A DNA stretch of 64,000 nucleotides from positions 95,651,435-95,715,434 of the forward strand of contig NC_058338.1 of the NCBI RefSeq assembly GCF_905475395.1, given 5' to 3'. This document shows positions 12,176-23,900 of the stretch, in pieces; position 1 is the stretch's first letter; every line of letters begins with the position of its first letter. The translations under genes and the position numbers were made by a program. The notes under the pieces were generated by a model. It worked only from the letters and a program-made list of their open reading frames with translations. It was not told the origin of the DNA and did not search any database. This stretch comes from Chrysoperla carnea (lineage: Eukaryota > Arthropoda > Insecta > Neuroptera > Chrysopidae).

Positions 12176-13808
12176 ATCACATGCTGCCGTTTTGGTCAGC
12201 TTCTCATCGTATCACAACGCTCAAAAAGCTTTACTATTCAATCAAGCGGCCGACGATCAATCAACACAAGCAATAACTACAGAAGAACGTTTAAAAATTG
12301 AAGAGAATCAACAGAATTCTGTCGAAGATGGTATCGAAACGTTACCATTAAGTGAACGAGTTCGCCAAAAATTATATCGTTGTGATACATGCAATGAAAC
12401 GTTTAAAACCTTAAGACATTTTAAAAATCATTTGACTGTAACGTTACACAAAGCAAGGCTACTCAGACCAACGTTAGAACGATCTTCTTCCGTCGAACGG
12501 CAACGATTTTATTGTGATATATGTGATTATGGTTTTAGTGAGCAGAATGTTATGTTACAACATCGTGAACAAACTCACGAAAATTGTCATAAAACTAACA
12601 ATGATCATTTACCGGAAACAACGGAAGAAAAAAATGAAGAATCCAAGTCTGTGGAAGTTGATGAGGAAGTTAAAATGCCTCCACATCAAGATACTCTTGC
12701 ATTAGCTGTAAGTATAATCAAAACTGAGTTAAACGAAGTCGAAAAACTTCACGAAACCACCGTCGAACAAACCATTTGTTACATTTGCAAATCACCATTT
12801 GAAATAAAAGACGATCTAAAACGACATATCCGAATCCGTCATCCTGAAACACACATCCAAAAAGTTGTAAAACGTCGTAAAAAATCTGAAATCACACCGA
12901 ATTTCTATTGTGATGTATGTTTAAAAGGATTTACACGAAAATATGATATGCAAAAACATCGTAAGCAATCCCATTCAGATGTGCCCGAAAAGGAGAATGT
13001 TAAGAAGAGTAAATCGCAACGGAATGCTGAGCTATTGGCACGATGTAAAATTGAATACGAAGGTCGACCACATTATAAATGTGAACATTGTAATCGTATT
13101 ATTCATTTATCGTATAATTTTCTTCGGCATCAGACAATTCATACGGGAGTGCGAGCGTTTTTCTGTCATTTATGCGGGAAAAGTTTTCGATTGTCAAGTG
13201 GTTTAAATCGTCATATTAAAGAATTACATTATGGTGTGAAAAATTATCCCTGTGATATGTGCGGACGATGTTTTGCGTCGAAAAATACACGAGATGATCA
13301 TATGAACATACATACGGGGGCTCGGCCCTTTGTTTGCGATCAATGCGGGAAATGTTTTAAACAAAAAGCTTCGTTACATGTGCATAAAATTTTCCATACT
13401 AATGAAAAACCGTATGTTTGTGGTACGTGTGGAAAACAATTTCGACGCGCAACCGAACTTAAAGTACATGGTTGGTTACATACAGGACATAAACCGCATG
13501 CGTGTACAACATGTGGTAGTACATTTCGTTTGGCGCAAGATTTAAAACGACATCAAAAGACACATAGTAAAGATTTTCAAGTGGCATGCGAAGAATGTGG
13601 CGCTTGTTTTGGACAAGCACGATATTTAAAGAGTCACTTAAAAACGCATCGTAGAAAAGAGGCAGCTGCTGTGTTAAATAATACAGAAACAGTTGAACAA
13701 GTTGTTGCTGAAGAGGATGTGGAGGAAACTGAAACGAAAGTTTTGGTTAATAATGTAACAATTCTACCAGATATTAATGTGGCTCCTGAATATATTGTTA
13801 GCAGTTAG
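12176..13808 (+). CDS. C2H2 terminal exon, 11 fingers; likely alternative 3' exon of the 5.4-kb ZAD gene
   Basis: An open frame begins at a good acceptor (TTTTTCCAG, ending 12175) in phase 2, exactly the phase used by the 9247 exon: both start with a base that completes an AG-x arginine codon. No in-frame ATG precedes the first fingers and no ZAD-like exon lies between 10655 and 12175, so the exon needs an upstream partner. The exon pair 5398-5763/6496-6620 fits without a frame change. It encodes about 543 aa with eleven C2H2 fingers in two clusters: three or four widely spaced, then seven contiguous. The contiguous part (FFCHLCGKSFRLSSGLNRH onward) is collinear with the fingers of the 9247 exon, indicating duplication. 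The tail is acidic (EEDVEETE). Alternatively it is a separate gene whose first exon I could not find. Confidence 0.8.
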
Positions 13809-13857
13809 CCCCAATTACTGAACGTTTGAACGTTTTTATTTTGTTAGTCTCACGTAT

Positions 13858-14773
13858 TACTCCCATCAAATTAGATTAGAAGTTTTGGGTGCAGCAATGC
13901 CACCGCCTATGCCAAGTTCTTTTTAGTTTTTTACCTATAAAATAAAAATTTTCATATGCGCCGAAATAAAAAAGTATAGGTCAGTTCAAAGTTATGGAGC
14001 GTAAAATTTCCAATAGATTTGTATATACAAACTTTTTTTATTTTTTATATTTAATGAAAAAAAAAATGTTGGTGTTTTTTTGTTTTGTTTTAATTTTCTT
14101 AAAAACTGTGCAATTTGGGGAAAAATATTTTGAATAAAAGTCTTTAAGCATGAAATTTCTAACCGGTCTGTATATTTAGATTGTTCCTAATATTTTACAT
14201 TTTCGGATAAATCGATATTTAAGTAAATATATACGAGGCATACATACTTATGTTTCTGCTCTCTTGTGATGAAAATTATAAGCCTAAAAAACTAATCCAT
14301 ACATATCGATTGAAAATTTTACGTTCTACAACATTGGACTGAAATATTTTTCACTAAAATGCATAGTTTTTGAATAAATTCAAAAAATTGGTTGGAAATT
14401 TTATGTTTAACAACTTTTATTCAAAGTATTTTTTCCCTAAAATCCACAGCTTTTAAGAAAAATTAAAAAAAACCAACTAAAACACGAAAAATTGTACATT
14501 GATGTGCATTTTTCAGAAAATATGAAAGACACGAAAAAGTTCATATACATAAATCAATCAGAAATTTTACGCCCGGCAACTTTGGACAAATTGCATTTCG
14601 AGGAAATTGCAAAAAATTTATGTAAAACGTGGGAAATCGTTCATTTTTCCGAAAACCCTCTTTCTTTTCTGCGCATATGAAAATTTTTATTGTACAGACA
14701 AAAAGCTCAAACTTGGCATAATGTAGCATTGCTACTTCCAAAACTTCAGTTTTCACCTAATTTGATGGGAGTA
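13858..14773. mobile_element. Foldback element of 916 bp
   Basis: TACTCCCATCAAATTAG at the left end is complemented by CTAATTTGATGGGAGTA at the right end, and arms stay complementary far inward (TTTTCATATGCGC at 13951, GCGCATATGAAAA at 14671). Begins about 50 bp after the stop codon at 13808. No coding capacity. Confidence 0.75.
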
Positions 14774-15398
14774 TATTATTTTAAATTATTTTTAAATTTT
14801 ATGCAAAAAGTGTGTTAAATACTCTGTAATGGATCTGTCCACAATTTTTAGGGTTACAGCAACAAATACTTTGCGACTCCTGAAATTTCGACAGTATAAT
14901 TCGAAGTGTCTTTTAACTACATTGAGAAAAAAAATCAAATCACTTGGAAAATACAAAATCTTTTGAAAAATATTACTTATAGTGTTATTTTTTACCAAGA
15001 TACACATTTTCTTTCAAGATAATCAAGTATACTCGAGGTGCTAATAATAATAATCAGGCGAGATTGAGTCCGTTGTCAAGAACTATAAATGCATTATCTT
15101 CTGGAATTTCTCGTTCCCAACTACTAGGCAGCTCTAAACTACTAAGTCTGATATAGTGCTCCAGGATATCTCATCCAAGACTATGTATGTCATCGAGCTC
15201 TCTACGCCCGCAGAAACGAAAATATATAACGAACCCCTATATTATCAAACATATAAAATTTTTGTTGCCAAAAATATCTTTGAGACAACTTGTATGTTTT
15301 TAAGTATACTTAAATATTGAAAAATGAAGAAAATAAACATACCATGCCATTGGCGAGGGATTTTAACCCAGCAATATCGATAATAGCAAATTTGAACT

Positions 15399-15758
15399 TA
15401 TACCATGTATATATGAAATATATCATAGTATACTAAGTTTAGTCCCAAGTTTGTGACGCTTAAAAATATTGATGCTACGAACGAAAATTTGGTATAGGTG
15501 TTCATAAAATCCATTTCCGGTTGTCCGTCTGCCTGTCAACACGTTAACTCAAAAACGAAAAAAGATATCAAGGGACATAAAAAGTGAGGTAGAGTTCGAA
15601 AATGAGCAAATTAGGTCAATGTCTTGGGTCCGTAAGATCCATTTTGTAAACCGTTAGAGATAGAAAAAAAGTATAAATGTAAAAAATAAACAACTTTTGT
15701 TTGAAACATTTTTTCGTAAACATCATTATTTACCCGTGAGGGCGCAAAGTAGTTTAAA
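15399..15758 (+). repeat. 550-bp dispersed repeat, copy 3 (3' end missing)
   Basis: Plus-oriented copy that runs into an opposite-oriented copy at ~15762. Confidence 0.75.
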
Positions 15759-15761
15759 CAA

Positions 15762-16328
15762 CTGAAAACAAACATTTGACTGAGTTAATTGTTGAAGTAC
15801 CATGTATAGACAGTTTTGATGACGCAATCGTTTGTTTTTTGACGTCACGTAAATAAAGAAAGATTTCCACTCTTAAATAGCCACACACATATAACTGATA
15901 TTCCCATATTAATACATACTACCAAATTTTCACCTAATTAGCGCCCTCGTGGGTAAACAGTGATGTTTACAAGAAAATGTTTCAAACAAAAGTTGTTTAT
16001 TTTTTTCTAACGAACATTTTTTACATTTAAACATTTGTTCTATCTCTAACGGTTTACAAGATGGGTCCTACGGACCCAAGACCCAATTGACCTATGTTGC
16101 TTATTTACGAACTCGACCTCAATTTCAGCTTGATATCTCTTTTCGTTTTTGAGTAATCGTGATGACAGACGGACAGACGACAGGCAGACAGACATACGGA
16201 AGTGAACTAATTAGATGATTCTATGAACACCTAAACCAAATTTTTTTTCGTATCATCAATGTTTTTAAGCGTTAAAAACTTGGGACTAAACTTAATATAC
16301 CATGTATATTTCATATACATGGTATAAA
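15762..16328 (-). repeat. 550-bp dispersed repeat, copy 4
   Basis: Minus-oriented copy ending CATATACATGGTATAAAA. With copy 3 it forms a near-palindrome of about 930 bp. Confidence 0.78.
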
Positions 16329-16417
16329 ACATTATATTGTATGTATACACAGATACCTTGTTTAAATTTTAAATGTATACGTTAATATATATTATGTATG
16401 TGTTTGTTTGTTTATCT

Positions 16418-16512
16418 TTCTTTACTTACATAAAGCAAACGAATGCGTAATCAACACTGTTTATAGATGATATTTCAGCAATTAACTCATTCAATTGTTT
16501 GTTTTCAATTGT
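16418..16512 (+). repeat. 550-bp dispersed repeat, 3' fragment (copy 5)
   Basis: Only the last ~95 bp of the family (ATCAACACTG through CAATTGTTTGTTTTCA) is present. Confidence 0.6.
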
Positions 16513-16702
16513 TATATTTGATTTGAAGTAATGCATTTTGTAGAGAGATCCAAAACAAATTAATTCTAATCGTTATATTAAATATTTAAACAAAAATAAA
16601 AAATTATATTGGAAATGTTTTTGTGTTTTTATTTTTTCATAACAATTTTACATTTTCTGATTTTTCTTTCAGAAAATTTGCTGAAAGTTTTAAGAGAGTT
16701 AA

Positions 16703-16877
16703 AGTGTATTTTCATGCTGATGCTTGACGCTGAGTTTGAGTGTCAAAGTATACTAAGCGTACTCATCATAGTTTATGTTATAATAGTAACACTTAGAATG
16801 TTTTAAAACGAGCATTTTTTTTGACATAGAGTATACATCAGATAGTCAGTTTAGGCCGTGCTGCCATCTAGAAAAAA
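16703..16877. repeat. Dispersed repeat related to 4178-4310 and 19948-20030
   Basis: Shares GTATTTTCATG and GCTTGACGCTGAG with the 4.2-kb copy, and the CTAAGCGTACTCATCAT to CACTTAGAATGTTTT hairpin part with the 19.9-kb copy. Confidence 0.55.
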
Positions 16878-16879
16878 AC

Positions 16880-17376
16880 TTAACGCTTAGAAATACTGAT
16901 GATACGAACAAAATTTTGGTATAGGTGTTCATAAATTCACCTAATTCCAAGCTGAAATTTTTATAGCGTGTTCAATACGTAAAGAGTTCGTAAATGGGCA
17001 ACATATGTCAATTGGGTTCATAGGATTCATCTTGTAAACCGTTAGAGATAGAAAAAAAGTTTAAATATGTAAAAAAAATGTTCCTTATAAAATAATAAAC
17101 AACTTTTGTTTGAAAATTTTTTTCGTAAACATCACTGTGAGGGCACAAATTTGGACAAAACTTTAGTGTCCATTTTCTCAAAAACTATAAAAGATAGGCA
17201 TTTGAAAATTTGCAGATAGAGTTAGAAAATAAGTGAATAAAATGATGAAAAAATTAGTTAATAGTGTTTTTAAACTTTTGTAATTTAATAAAAATAATGC
17301 AAGCAGGGACATTCAACACTTTCTATACAGGGTATTTCAACAATTAACTTAGTCAATTGTTTGTTTTCACTATGTT
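16880..17376 (+). repeat. 550-bp dispersed repeat, copy 6
   Basis: Plus-oriented, diverged copy whose 3' end lies only ~33 bp from the acceptor of the 17410 zinc-finger exon. Confidence 0.7.
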
Positions 17377-17409
17377 TTTTAATATTTTTAATATTTTTTT
17401 CAATTTCAG

Positions 17410-18733
17410 ACATGAAAAAAAAGTAATAAACAATACAATAAAATCAACGGACGACGTAAAAAATATTCGAATTCAAACATGTCAACCAGAAACAATTCAA
17501 AATGATCTTAAAATCAAAAAAGAATTTTTATCCAAAACATATAAATTATATGAAATAAAAACGAATACAGGGATACCAACAAATAATGAAAGAATACCAA
17601 CAAAAATCATCTATTTATGCTCCAAATGTCAACTAACATTTTCAACAATTGAAAAATTTACACAACATTCAAAATCACATTATCACTGTTCAATATGTTC
17701 GTGTTATTTCGAAAACGAATTAAAATGGTTTGAACATAACGCAAACCATGAACAAATTATACCGTGCGATTATTGCGAACAAAAATTTATACATGAAACA
17801 CATTTACAATACCATAAAATCGAATTCCATCAACAATTCGAATGTAATTTATGTAAAATTCGTTTTCAAAATGAACAACAATTAAAATATCATATTTTAA
17901 ATCATAATACCAACTTAAAATGTGAAATATGTTTTCGACAATTTACACGAGTGGGAAATTTAAATGCACATTTACTTACACACATAACCGATATTTATTG
18001 TAAAGTTTGTTGTTCGAGTTTTATCACACAATTTCGTTTAGAAAATCATCTTTCGATTCATACTGAAACGGAAATAGCTGAGAGTGAAATAAATCCGAAA
18101 TTTATTCAATGTTCGTTCAATGAAACATGTTTCGAAAAATTTCCATCACGTCTTCAATTATACGAACATAAAAAACAGTTTCATTTAAAAATACATGAAT
18201 ATCCATGCACAAAATGCGCGCGAAAATTTAAAACTGAATCTCAATTACGTACACATACAAAGAATAACCATCAATCAAATACTATGTGTTTAATATGTAA
18301 TAAACGTTTTTCCACGGAGAAAATCCTTCGAGAACATTTACGATTGCATACAGGAGAAAAACCATTTAAATGTAATATATGCAATGTACGTTTCCGTTGC
18401 CAAAGCAGTTTGGTCGGGCATCGTATGGTGCATAGTCATGAACGGCGTTACATGTGTGGAATATGTAAACGTACGTTCGCCAGGGCGTGTTATTTGAAGG
18501 GGCATTTACGTACGCATCGTCAAGAACGACCGTTTCAGTGTCCGTTTTGTGATAAACGATTTACACAATCGAATGTGTTAAAGTCACATATAAGCGTACG
18601 CCATCAGAATTGTTCGATTTGCCATAAGAATATTGGAAGTAAGATTTTAATGCGAGTACATTTATTGAAAGAGCATAATATTAAAAATGATGAAGCATCG
18701 AATGTTGGTAGCACTGTTTCAAACTATGTGTAA
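17410..18733 (+). CDS. C2H2 terminal exon, 13 fingers; likely third alternative 3' exon of the ZAD gene
   Basis: The acceptor (TTTCAATTTCAG, ending 17409) opens a frame in phase 2, like the exons at 9247 and 12176. The only nearby in-frame ATG (17372) lies in the T-rich acceptor tract at the edge of a dispersed repeat, so it is unlikely to be a start. About 440 aa with thirteen C2H2-type fingers covering nearly the whole exon. The first eight are divergent and closely spaced without TGEKP linkers; finger 7 has five residues between its cysteines (CSFNETC). Only fingers 9-10 have a classical TGEKPF linker. Less similar to the other two terminal exons than they are to each other, so older or faster-evolving. 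A stand-alone gene cannot be excluded, but no ZAD or other start exon is visible between 13809 and 17409. Confidence 0.75.
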
Positions 18734-18824
18734 ACTATCTTGGTTGAACCCAAACCGATATCGTTTTACTTCATACTTAAATTAGAAATTTTAGTTCAGT
18801 CACGGCCGCCATTTTTAAACTTTA

Positions 18825-19090
18825 TTTAAAGACACTATTTGCTCGAGTTACGACTCCATTTTTGACCCCCGACGCAAAAAGAGAAGTGTTATAAGTTTGA
18901 ACGCTAAATGTATCTGTCTGTGTCACTGTAGCTCTTAAACGGCTTGACCGATTTGAATGCGGTTTTTGTTTGTTTGAAAGATGACTAGATCGAAATTATT
19001 TTGGCTATGTTTCAAGAAAATCGGTTTATTTTGGAGAAAGGTACAAGGAAAAAACCGCATTTGTCGAGATTTTTAAATTTTGTAAATTTA
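18825..19090. repeat. Probable transposable-element fragment after the third zinc-finger exon
   Basis: GACCCCCGACGCAAAAAGAG, then CTCTTAAACGGCTTGACCGA, then GAATGCGGTTTTTGTTTG resemble a conserved insect repeat as I remember it; no second copy is in the window. Confidence 0.4.
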
Positions 19091-19655
19091 AGTTGTTAAT
19101 CTCACTTTAAGGACAGTATTCGTCCTTCGATTTTTTCAGTATATAGACATGATTGTACTTTTTGCCACATTTCCTTGGTATTCACAGGCGAATAACTTCC
19201 TTCGATTACTAAGAAATCCAAGATTGAATAAATCTGCTTGTCGAATCTTATTAATCAGTTTCCATCGAGGGAATTTTTTGTAAATTTCTCATCGTTCTTC
19301 GTTAAATATGATCTGATCTTCCGATCCAATAATTGTAGCAATTAATGTTCTTTTTTTGTTTGCTTGGTTGTTTTTTATTTGATTCCGGATCGATTAGATG
19401 GTCGTATTGCTATTGATTTTAAATGTAAATAAGAGAAGTTTTAATAAACACTTTATAAGAAAATAAACTCTTGTGTTCTTTCTTTATTTAAATTCATCCT
19501 TAAGATTTCATTTCCGTTTTTGCTAAATGACAAAAACCTAATCCTTTTAAATTCTTCATGCCCATCCCATAAAGTTTAGGAGAAATTCTATGCATAAAAT
19601 TATGGGATCCAAATTTTGATAGGTCAAAAATAAATATAAAAAGTAAAAAAACCCG

Positions 19656-20301
19656 ACTGTGTTAAATAATCTTCCCATTATTGGGAAGATTTAAACCGGT
19701 CTAGATTTTAATGGGTCCCGATTGTTAAAGTCGCTATGTAAACTTCTGGATTTGTTCCTTTTATTTTTAGCTAATATTTAACGCAGTCTGGTTTTTTTAT
19801 TTTTAAAATTTTTTTCTATTTCTATACACTTTTTAATTACAATTTTCAAATATCTATCCAGTGATATCTCACTTACATAGTTCGGGGACTTCCATTTTTA
19901 GCCTCTGATGTACGTATACTTGATTCCATAAAAAATGCAACAGTTAAAACATTCTAAGCGTACTCATCATATGTTCTGTTATAATAGTAACACTTAGAAT
20001 GTTTTGATTCGAGCATTTTTTTAAGACATAGACTATATGTCTGGTTCTTTGTGACGCTCTTGAAACCAAATGCGGGGACCGATTTCAACGGCAATCGATT
20101 TATCTATTTAATATCTATTCATTGATACCTCACTTAACATATAGTTAGTCAACTTCATTTTTTCTTGCAATATGACGTCTGGTGGTCGCCATATTGAATT
20201 TTCATTGCTGTGTTGTCTTTAGTGACGCTCACAAGATAAAGACAAATCAATTGACGTAAGAATCATCAAAATCGTTTGATCTTTAGAGTGTGCCGCTAAA
20301 G

Positions 20302-20375
<74 letters not shown>

Positions 20376-20435
20376 CATATAGACGGATAAAAACATTATC
20401 ACTCCTTTGCGTCACGCAGTCGGGTAAAAATAGAA
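19656..20435. mobile_element. Non-autonomous element with ACCCGACTG ends and an internal hairpin
   Basis: Starts AAAAAAACCCGACTGTG and ends CAGTCGGGTAAAAA. Shares ATGACGTCTGGTGGTCGCCA-type and AATCAATTGACGTAAGAATC segments with the copy at 45580-47055. Contains a hairpin at 19948-20007. Confidence 0.65.
20307..20371. repeat. (AT)n microsatellite
   Basis: About 65 bp of uninterrupted AT dinucleotides inside the element at 19656-20435. Confidence 0.95.
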
Positions 20436-20729
20436 TAAAATGTTTCAATTGACTTTCCTTCTAACGTGAATGTTTCGTGAAAATTCTTAAAAAATATGCC
20501 TTATTTAATTCGTTATTTATGATTAAAATAAAATCTGTAAAAAGTAGAATAAAACTTGGTATACCTAAAACTTTATAAATACTTTTCAAATAAGACATAC
20601 TAATTAAATGGAGACAAGCATTTTTTTTACTTTTTTCTGGCGAATTCACTTCATAATAATTTCAAATAAATGTCCTAAACAATAAACATATCGTCAAGTA
20701 TTGATCCATGTACATGATGCGTTAGGGTT

Positions 20730-20755
20730 GAACGGACTCAAAAAGGGGTGTGTTC
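20730..20755. promoter_or_regulatory. 26-nt palindrome upstream of ZAD-H2C2 copy 1
   Basis: Begins GAACGGACTC and ends GGGTGTGTTC, giving half-sites GAAC-n18-GTTC. Imperfect here, but the length is the same as upstream of copies 2 and 3. It lies 183 nt before the ATG. Conservation in three paralogous promoters supports a real element; the binding factor is unknown. Confidence 0.55.
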
Positions 20756-20805
20756 GACCCTCATTAAAGTTTGTAATTATGATTTTTTAAATTATGTATT
20801 GTATT

Positions 20806-20820
20806 ATTTTGACAATTAAA
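20806..20820 (+). promoter_or_regulatory. Conserved TTTTGACAATTAAA block, copy 1
   Basis: The block lies about 100 nt before the ATG and recurs at nearly the same distance in the two paralogues. A core-promoter or 5' UTR element is inferred. Confidence 0.45.
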
Positions 20821-20912
20821 AAAAATGTTTGAGACACAAACTTTTAAATCAAAAAACCATTGTTTAAATTAAACAATTGAATGAAAAATTTATACTTAAA
20901 AAAGAATATACA

Positions 20913-23900
20913 ATGGCCTTTACTTCATACTGTCGATTATGTGCGAAATTTATACCAGAAATTGATTTAATTGATATACTTGGTAATCGAAACGGCTTAG
21001 AAACAAAAATTAAACAATGTTTTCAATTAGAACTCAATAACAATGATAATGTTTCACCGAAACAAGCATGTATATTATGTGCGTCGAAAGTGCATTCATT
21101 TCATGATTTTCTAATACAAGTACAAAAATCTCAATTAGTATTTAAAACAAATTTTGTTGAAACAAAAGTGGAAGTTAATGACGATTTGGATGATTTTAAA
21201 TTTGATTTACATAATACAAACTCATCGGATAAATTTTCAGGTAAGAAAAAGTTATTTTCTGTGTAATTATTATAATTATTTTTAATTAGAAAATGATGAT
21301 TTCATAGATTATGATGATAATGATGGAGGAAATGAATCTGATGAGGATTATGAACCGGAGGACGATGTTAAAATTGAAATTAGACAATCTAGAAAGGTAT
21401 ATATTGGAATTTTTTATTTTTCATACGTTAAGCGCTCTTAAAATTAAAATTAAAATTTCTATTTTATAGGCTGGTCCAAAATTTAAAAAGGAAAAAGACG
21501 ATTTTACAAATCAAATAGAAACAGAAGAAGGTAAGTTTGATTCCACAGTCCAATTATAGGCCTGCGACGCACTCCCGATTTCACTCCTGAACCTTCAAAA
21601 TTTTGGTAATCGCACTAATTTTGGGATGTTTTTCCTATTTTCCGGGCGGTTGTGATGTTGGCAATGAAATTTTGCTATTACTAAATATTTTCTTAATTTT
21701 ACTTTATTTTGGGTGAAAATCCCATCCTTCTAGCATTCGATTGGTGAATAATGATCTGAATAATAGCGATCTGAATAGTGAAATTTTTCAAACTGTTCTG
21801 TTAATTTGATTATATTTCGAGTCGAAGGGTGAAAATCCCATCGTTCTAGAATGACTAGAACTAAAATCGTAGTTTTGGGGCGTTTTTTCGATTTTCCGAG
21901 AGATTGCAATGTGGCTATTTAAATTTTTCAAACTACTCTGTTAATTTGACTTTAGTTCTGGTCGATTGGTCAAAATCCCATCTTTCTAGCATGTACATGG
22001 AACTGAAAAATGTAATATTGGAAGGTTTTTTCGATTTTTGTAAAGTTAATTTTATAAGAAGGTACCTTACAATATATATTATTAATATTGGAATTAGTTT
22101 TGTGTGGTTGAAAGGTTACTCATTTTCTAAAGCTCTTTCTGGGGGTGAGCCACAGGCCTTACACAAAAGTCTAATAGTCTAATTACCAACAATCAATGAT
22201 CCGTTGATTGGCTTCTGGCACCGAAAAAGTAGGATTTCTCAATTGAAAATCTAAAAGGGAGCCTAAAAATATCCTTGAAGGTTATCCTCAATTCCTTTTT
22301 TGAAAATTACTTGATACCGAAGTATTATAGATAAGAGGTCCCTCAGGGTCTCTTAAATTTTTTCTCTACCGATAAAGTACTGATGTTAACAAAATTATTA
22401 CATGGAATAATCATTACCGAAGAAATCAGTTTTTATAACTAAACGGACCTGTTCAGTTTCACTTTTGTTTCGGGCAGTTATTTATCAGAAAAACTATTAA
22501 AATTTAAATGCAGGGTGTTCTAGGAGTAACCTCATGCCCTTGTTGCATTAGATAGAAAATAAAATTCTAAGACGAAAAGTCGTTTTCCATTTTTTTGATC
22601 CAATGCTCGGATAATTCGCTATTAAATAAAATAGGCAGCCAATCAGGAGCGAACTATAACGGCAAGGCAATGGAAGGGGGGGGGGGTAAATAGTAAGAAA
22701 CTGCGAGAGGTTCAAAGCGTGACGTGTACGTATACATACGCGTGCAAGAGTGTGAATGTGAAAAGTGCGAGTATAAGTGCATCGGATAAAAAAATGAAAG
22801 AGGAATTTTCGCCTGAGAATTTTATTTTCTACCTGCAACAAGATGCGTCTGTTACTCCTGAGACACCCTCTGTACTGAATCGCAAAAATAGTAGCACTCT
22901 CAAAAAAATTTTGTATGTTCTCGAAATTTCAAACAGGTATATCTCGGCGAAAAATGATTGGATTTGAATGAAATATATTTGATCTGATGGCTTGTACTTT
23001 CTAGTTTTTATCTCTGAGAAAATTTATTAATTAATTTGATATGAATTTTAAAAGTTTGCACGGGGTGCTTAAATATTTATACAAGAAATTGAAGATCTGC
23101 AAACAAAAGATTGTTTATTTCTCTTTAAATTAATTTTATATTAATCTTTATACGAACATTAAAAGCGGAGTTATTCGCTGGCCAAGCAAAAAAGACACTT
23201 TTCACATGCAGGATCTACTCAAATAATGACCTTGTATATGTATAAAATTGTTTGATTATTTATTTTCTAGATATTGAAGAAATGAAAAGTGCATTTTATC
23301 AAAAAGTGAGTGAAATCGCTGTAAAAAGTTTCAATCATTTAATATCGGATGAAATGTACGCACGTTTAATACGTGAAGTTGAAGAGAGCGAAGCGAAACC
23401 AACAAAAATGCCCGGTGATTTACGTCGATTAAATCGTTTTGAAGTATTAATTACCGATGATAATCGTAAAAAATTAATTGTACGCCGTGAAAATTCAACG
23501 GATCAAGTTAAATATTTTGTACCAAAAACAGAAATGTTTGATTTAATACGTGACGCACATTTACAATTAAATCATGGTGGTCGTTGTCGTATCGAGAGTT
23601 TATTACGTTCCAAATATAAAAATTTATCACGTGACTTGATTATGTTATATTTGAATTTGTGTACAGTGTGTAAATATCGGAAAAAATCAATCAGCGAACG
23701 TGTTCAATTCAAAGAAGAGAAACCAGTTGGTAAGTTTTTCATTTTCAATTATTGAAAATTGTTAAAATTAAAATGTTCGGATCATCTAGTACCTTTGCCT
23801 CTGTCCGTTTAGCAACCGACCCATGATCTGCGTATACTTGAGTATCAGTCCCGAGCGAACTAACGACAAATGCATCCAATGAGACATTCTGTAGCCTTTC

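Noticed and set aside
20877-20912. 12-residue N-terminal extension of ZAD-H2C2 copy 1
   Set aside because: It begins with TTG, not ATG, and the ATG at 20913 aligns with the starts of both paralogues.
22548-22967. Frames on both strands in intron 3 of copy 1
   Set aside because: They fall in a terminal-inverted-repeat element with a G-run; no recognisable domain.
23271-23729. Live Ginger-type transposon inside the gene
   Set aside because: No catalytic core, terminal repeats or further transposase sequence nearby, and the exon is spliced in frame with equal phases in three paralogues.
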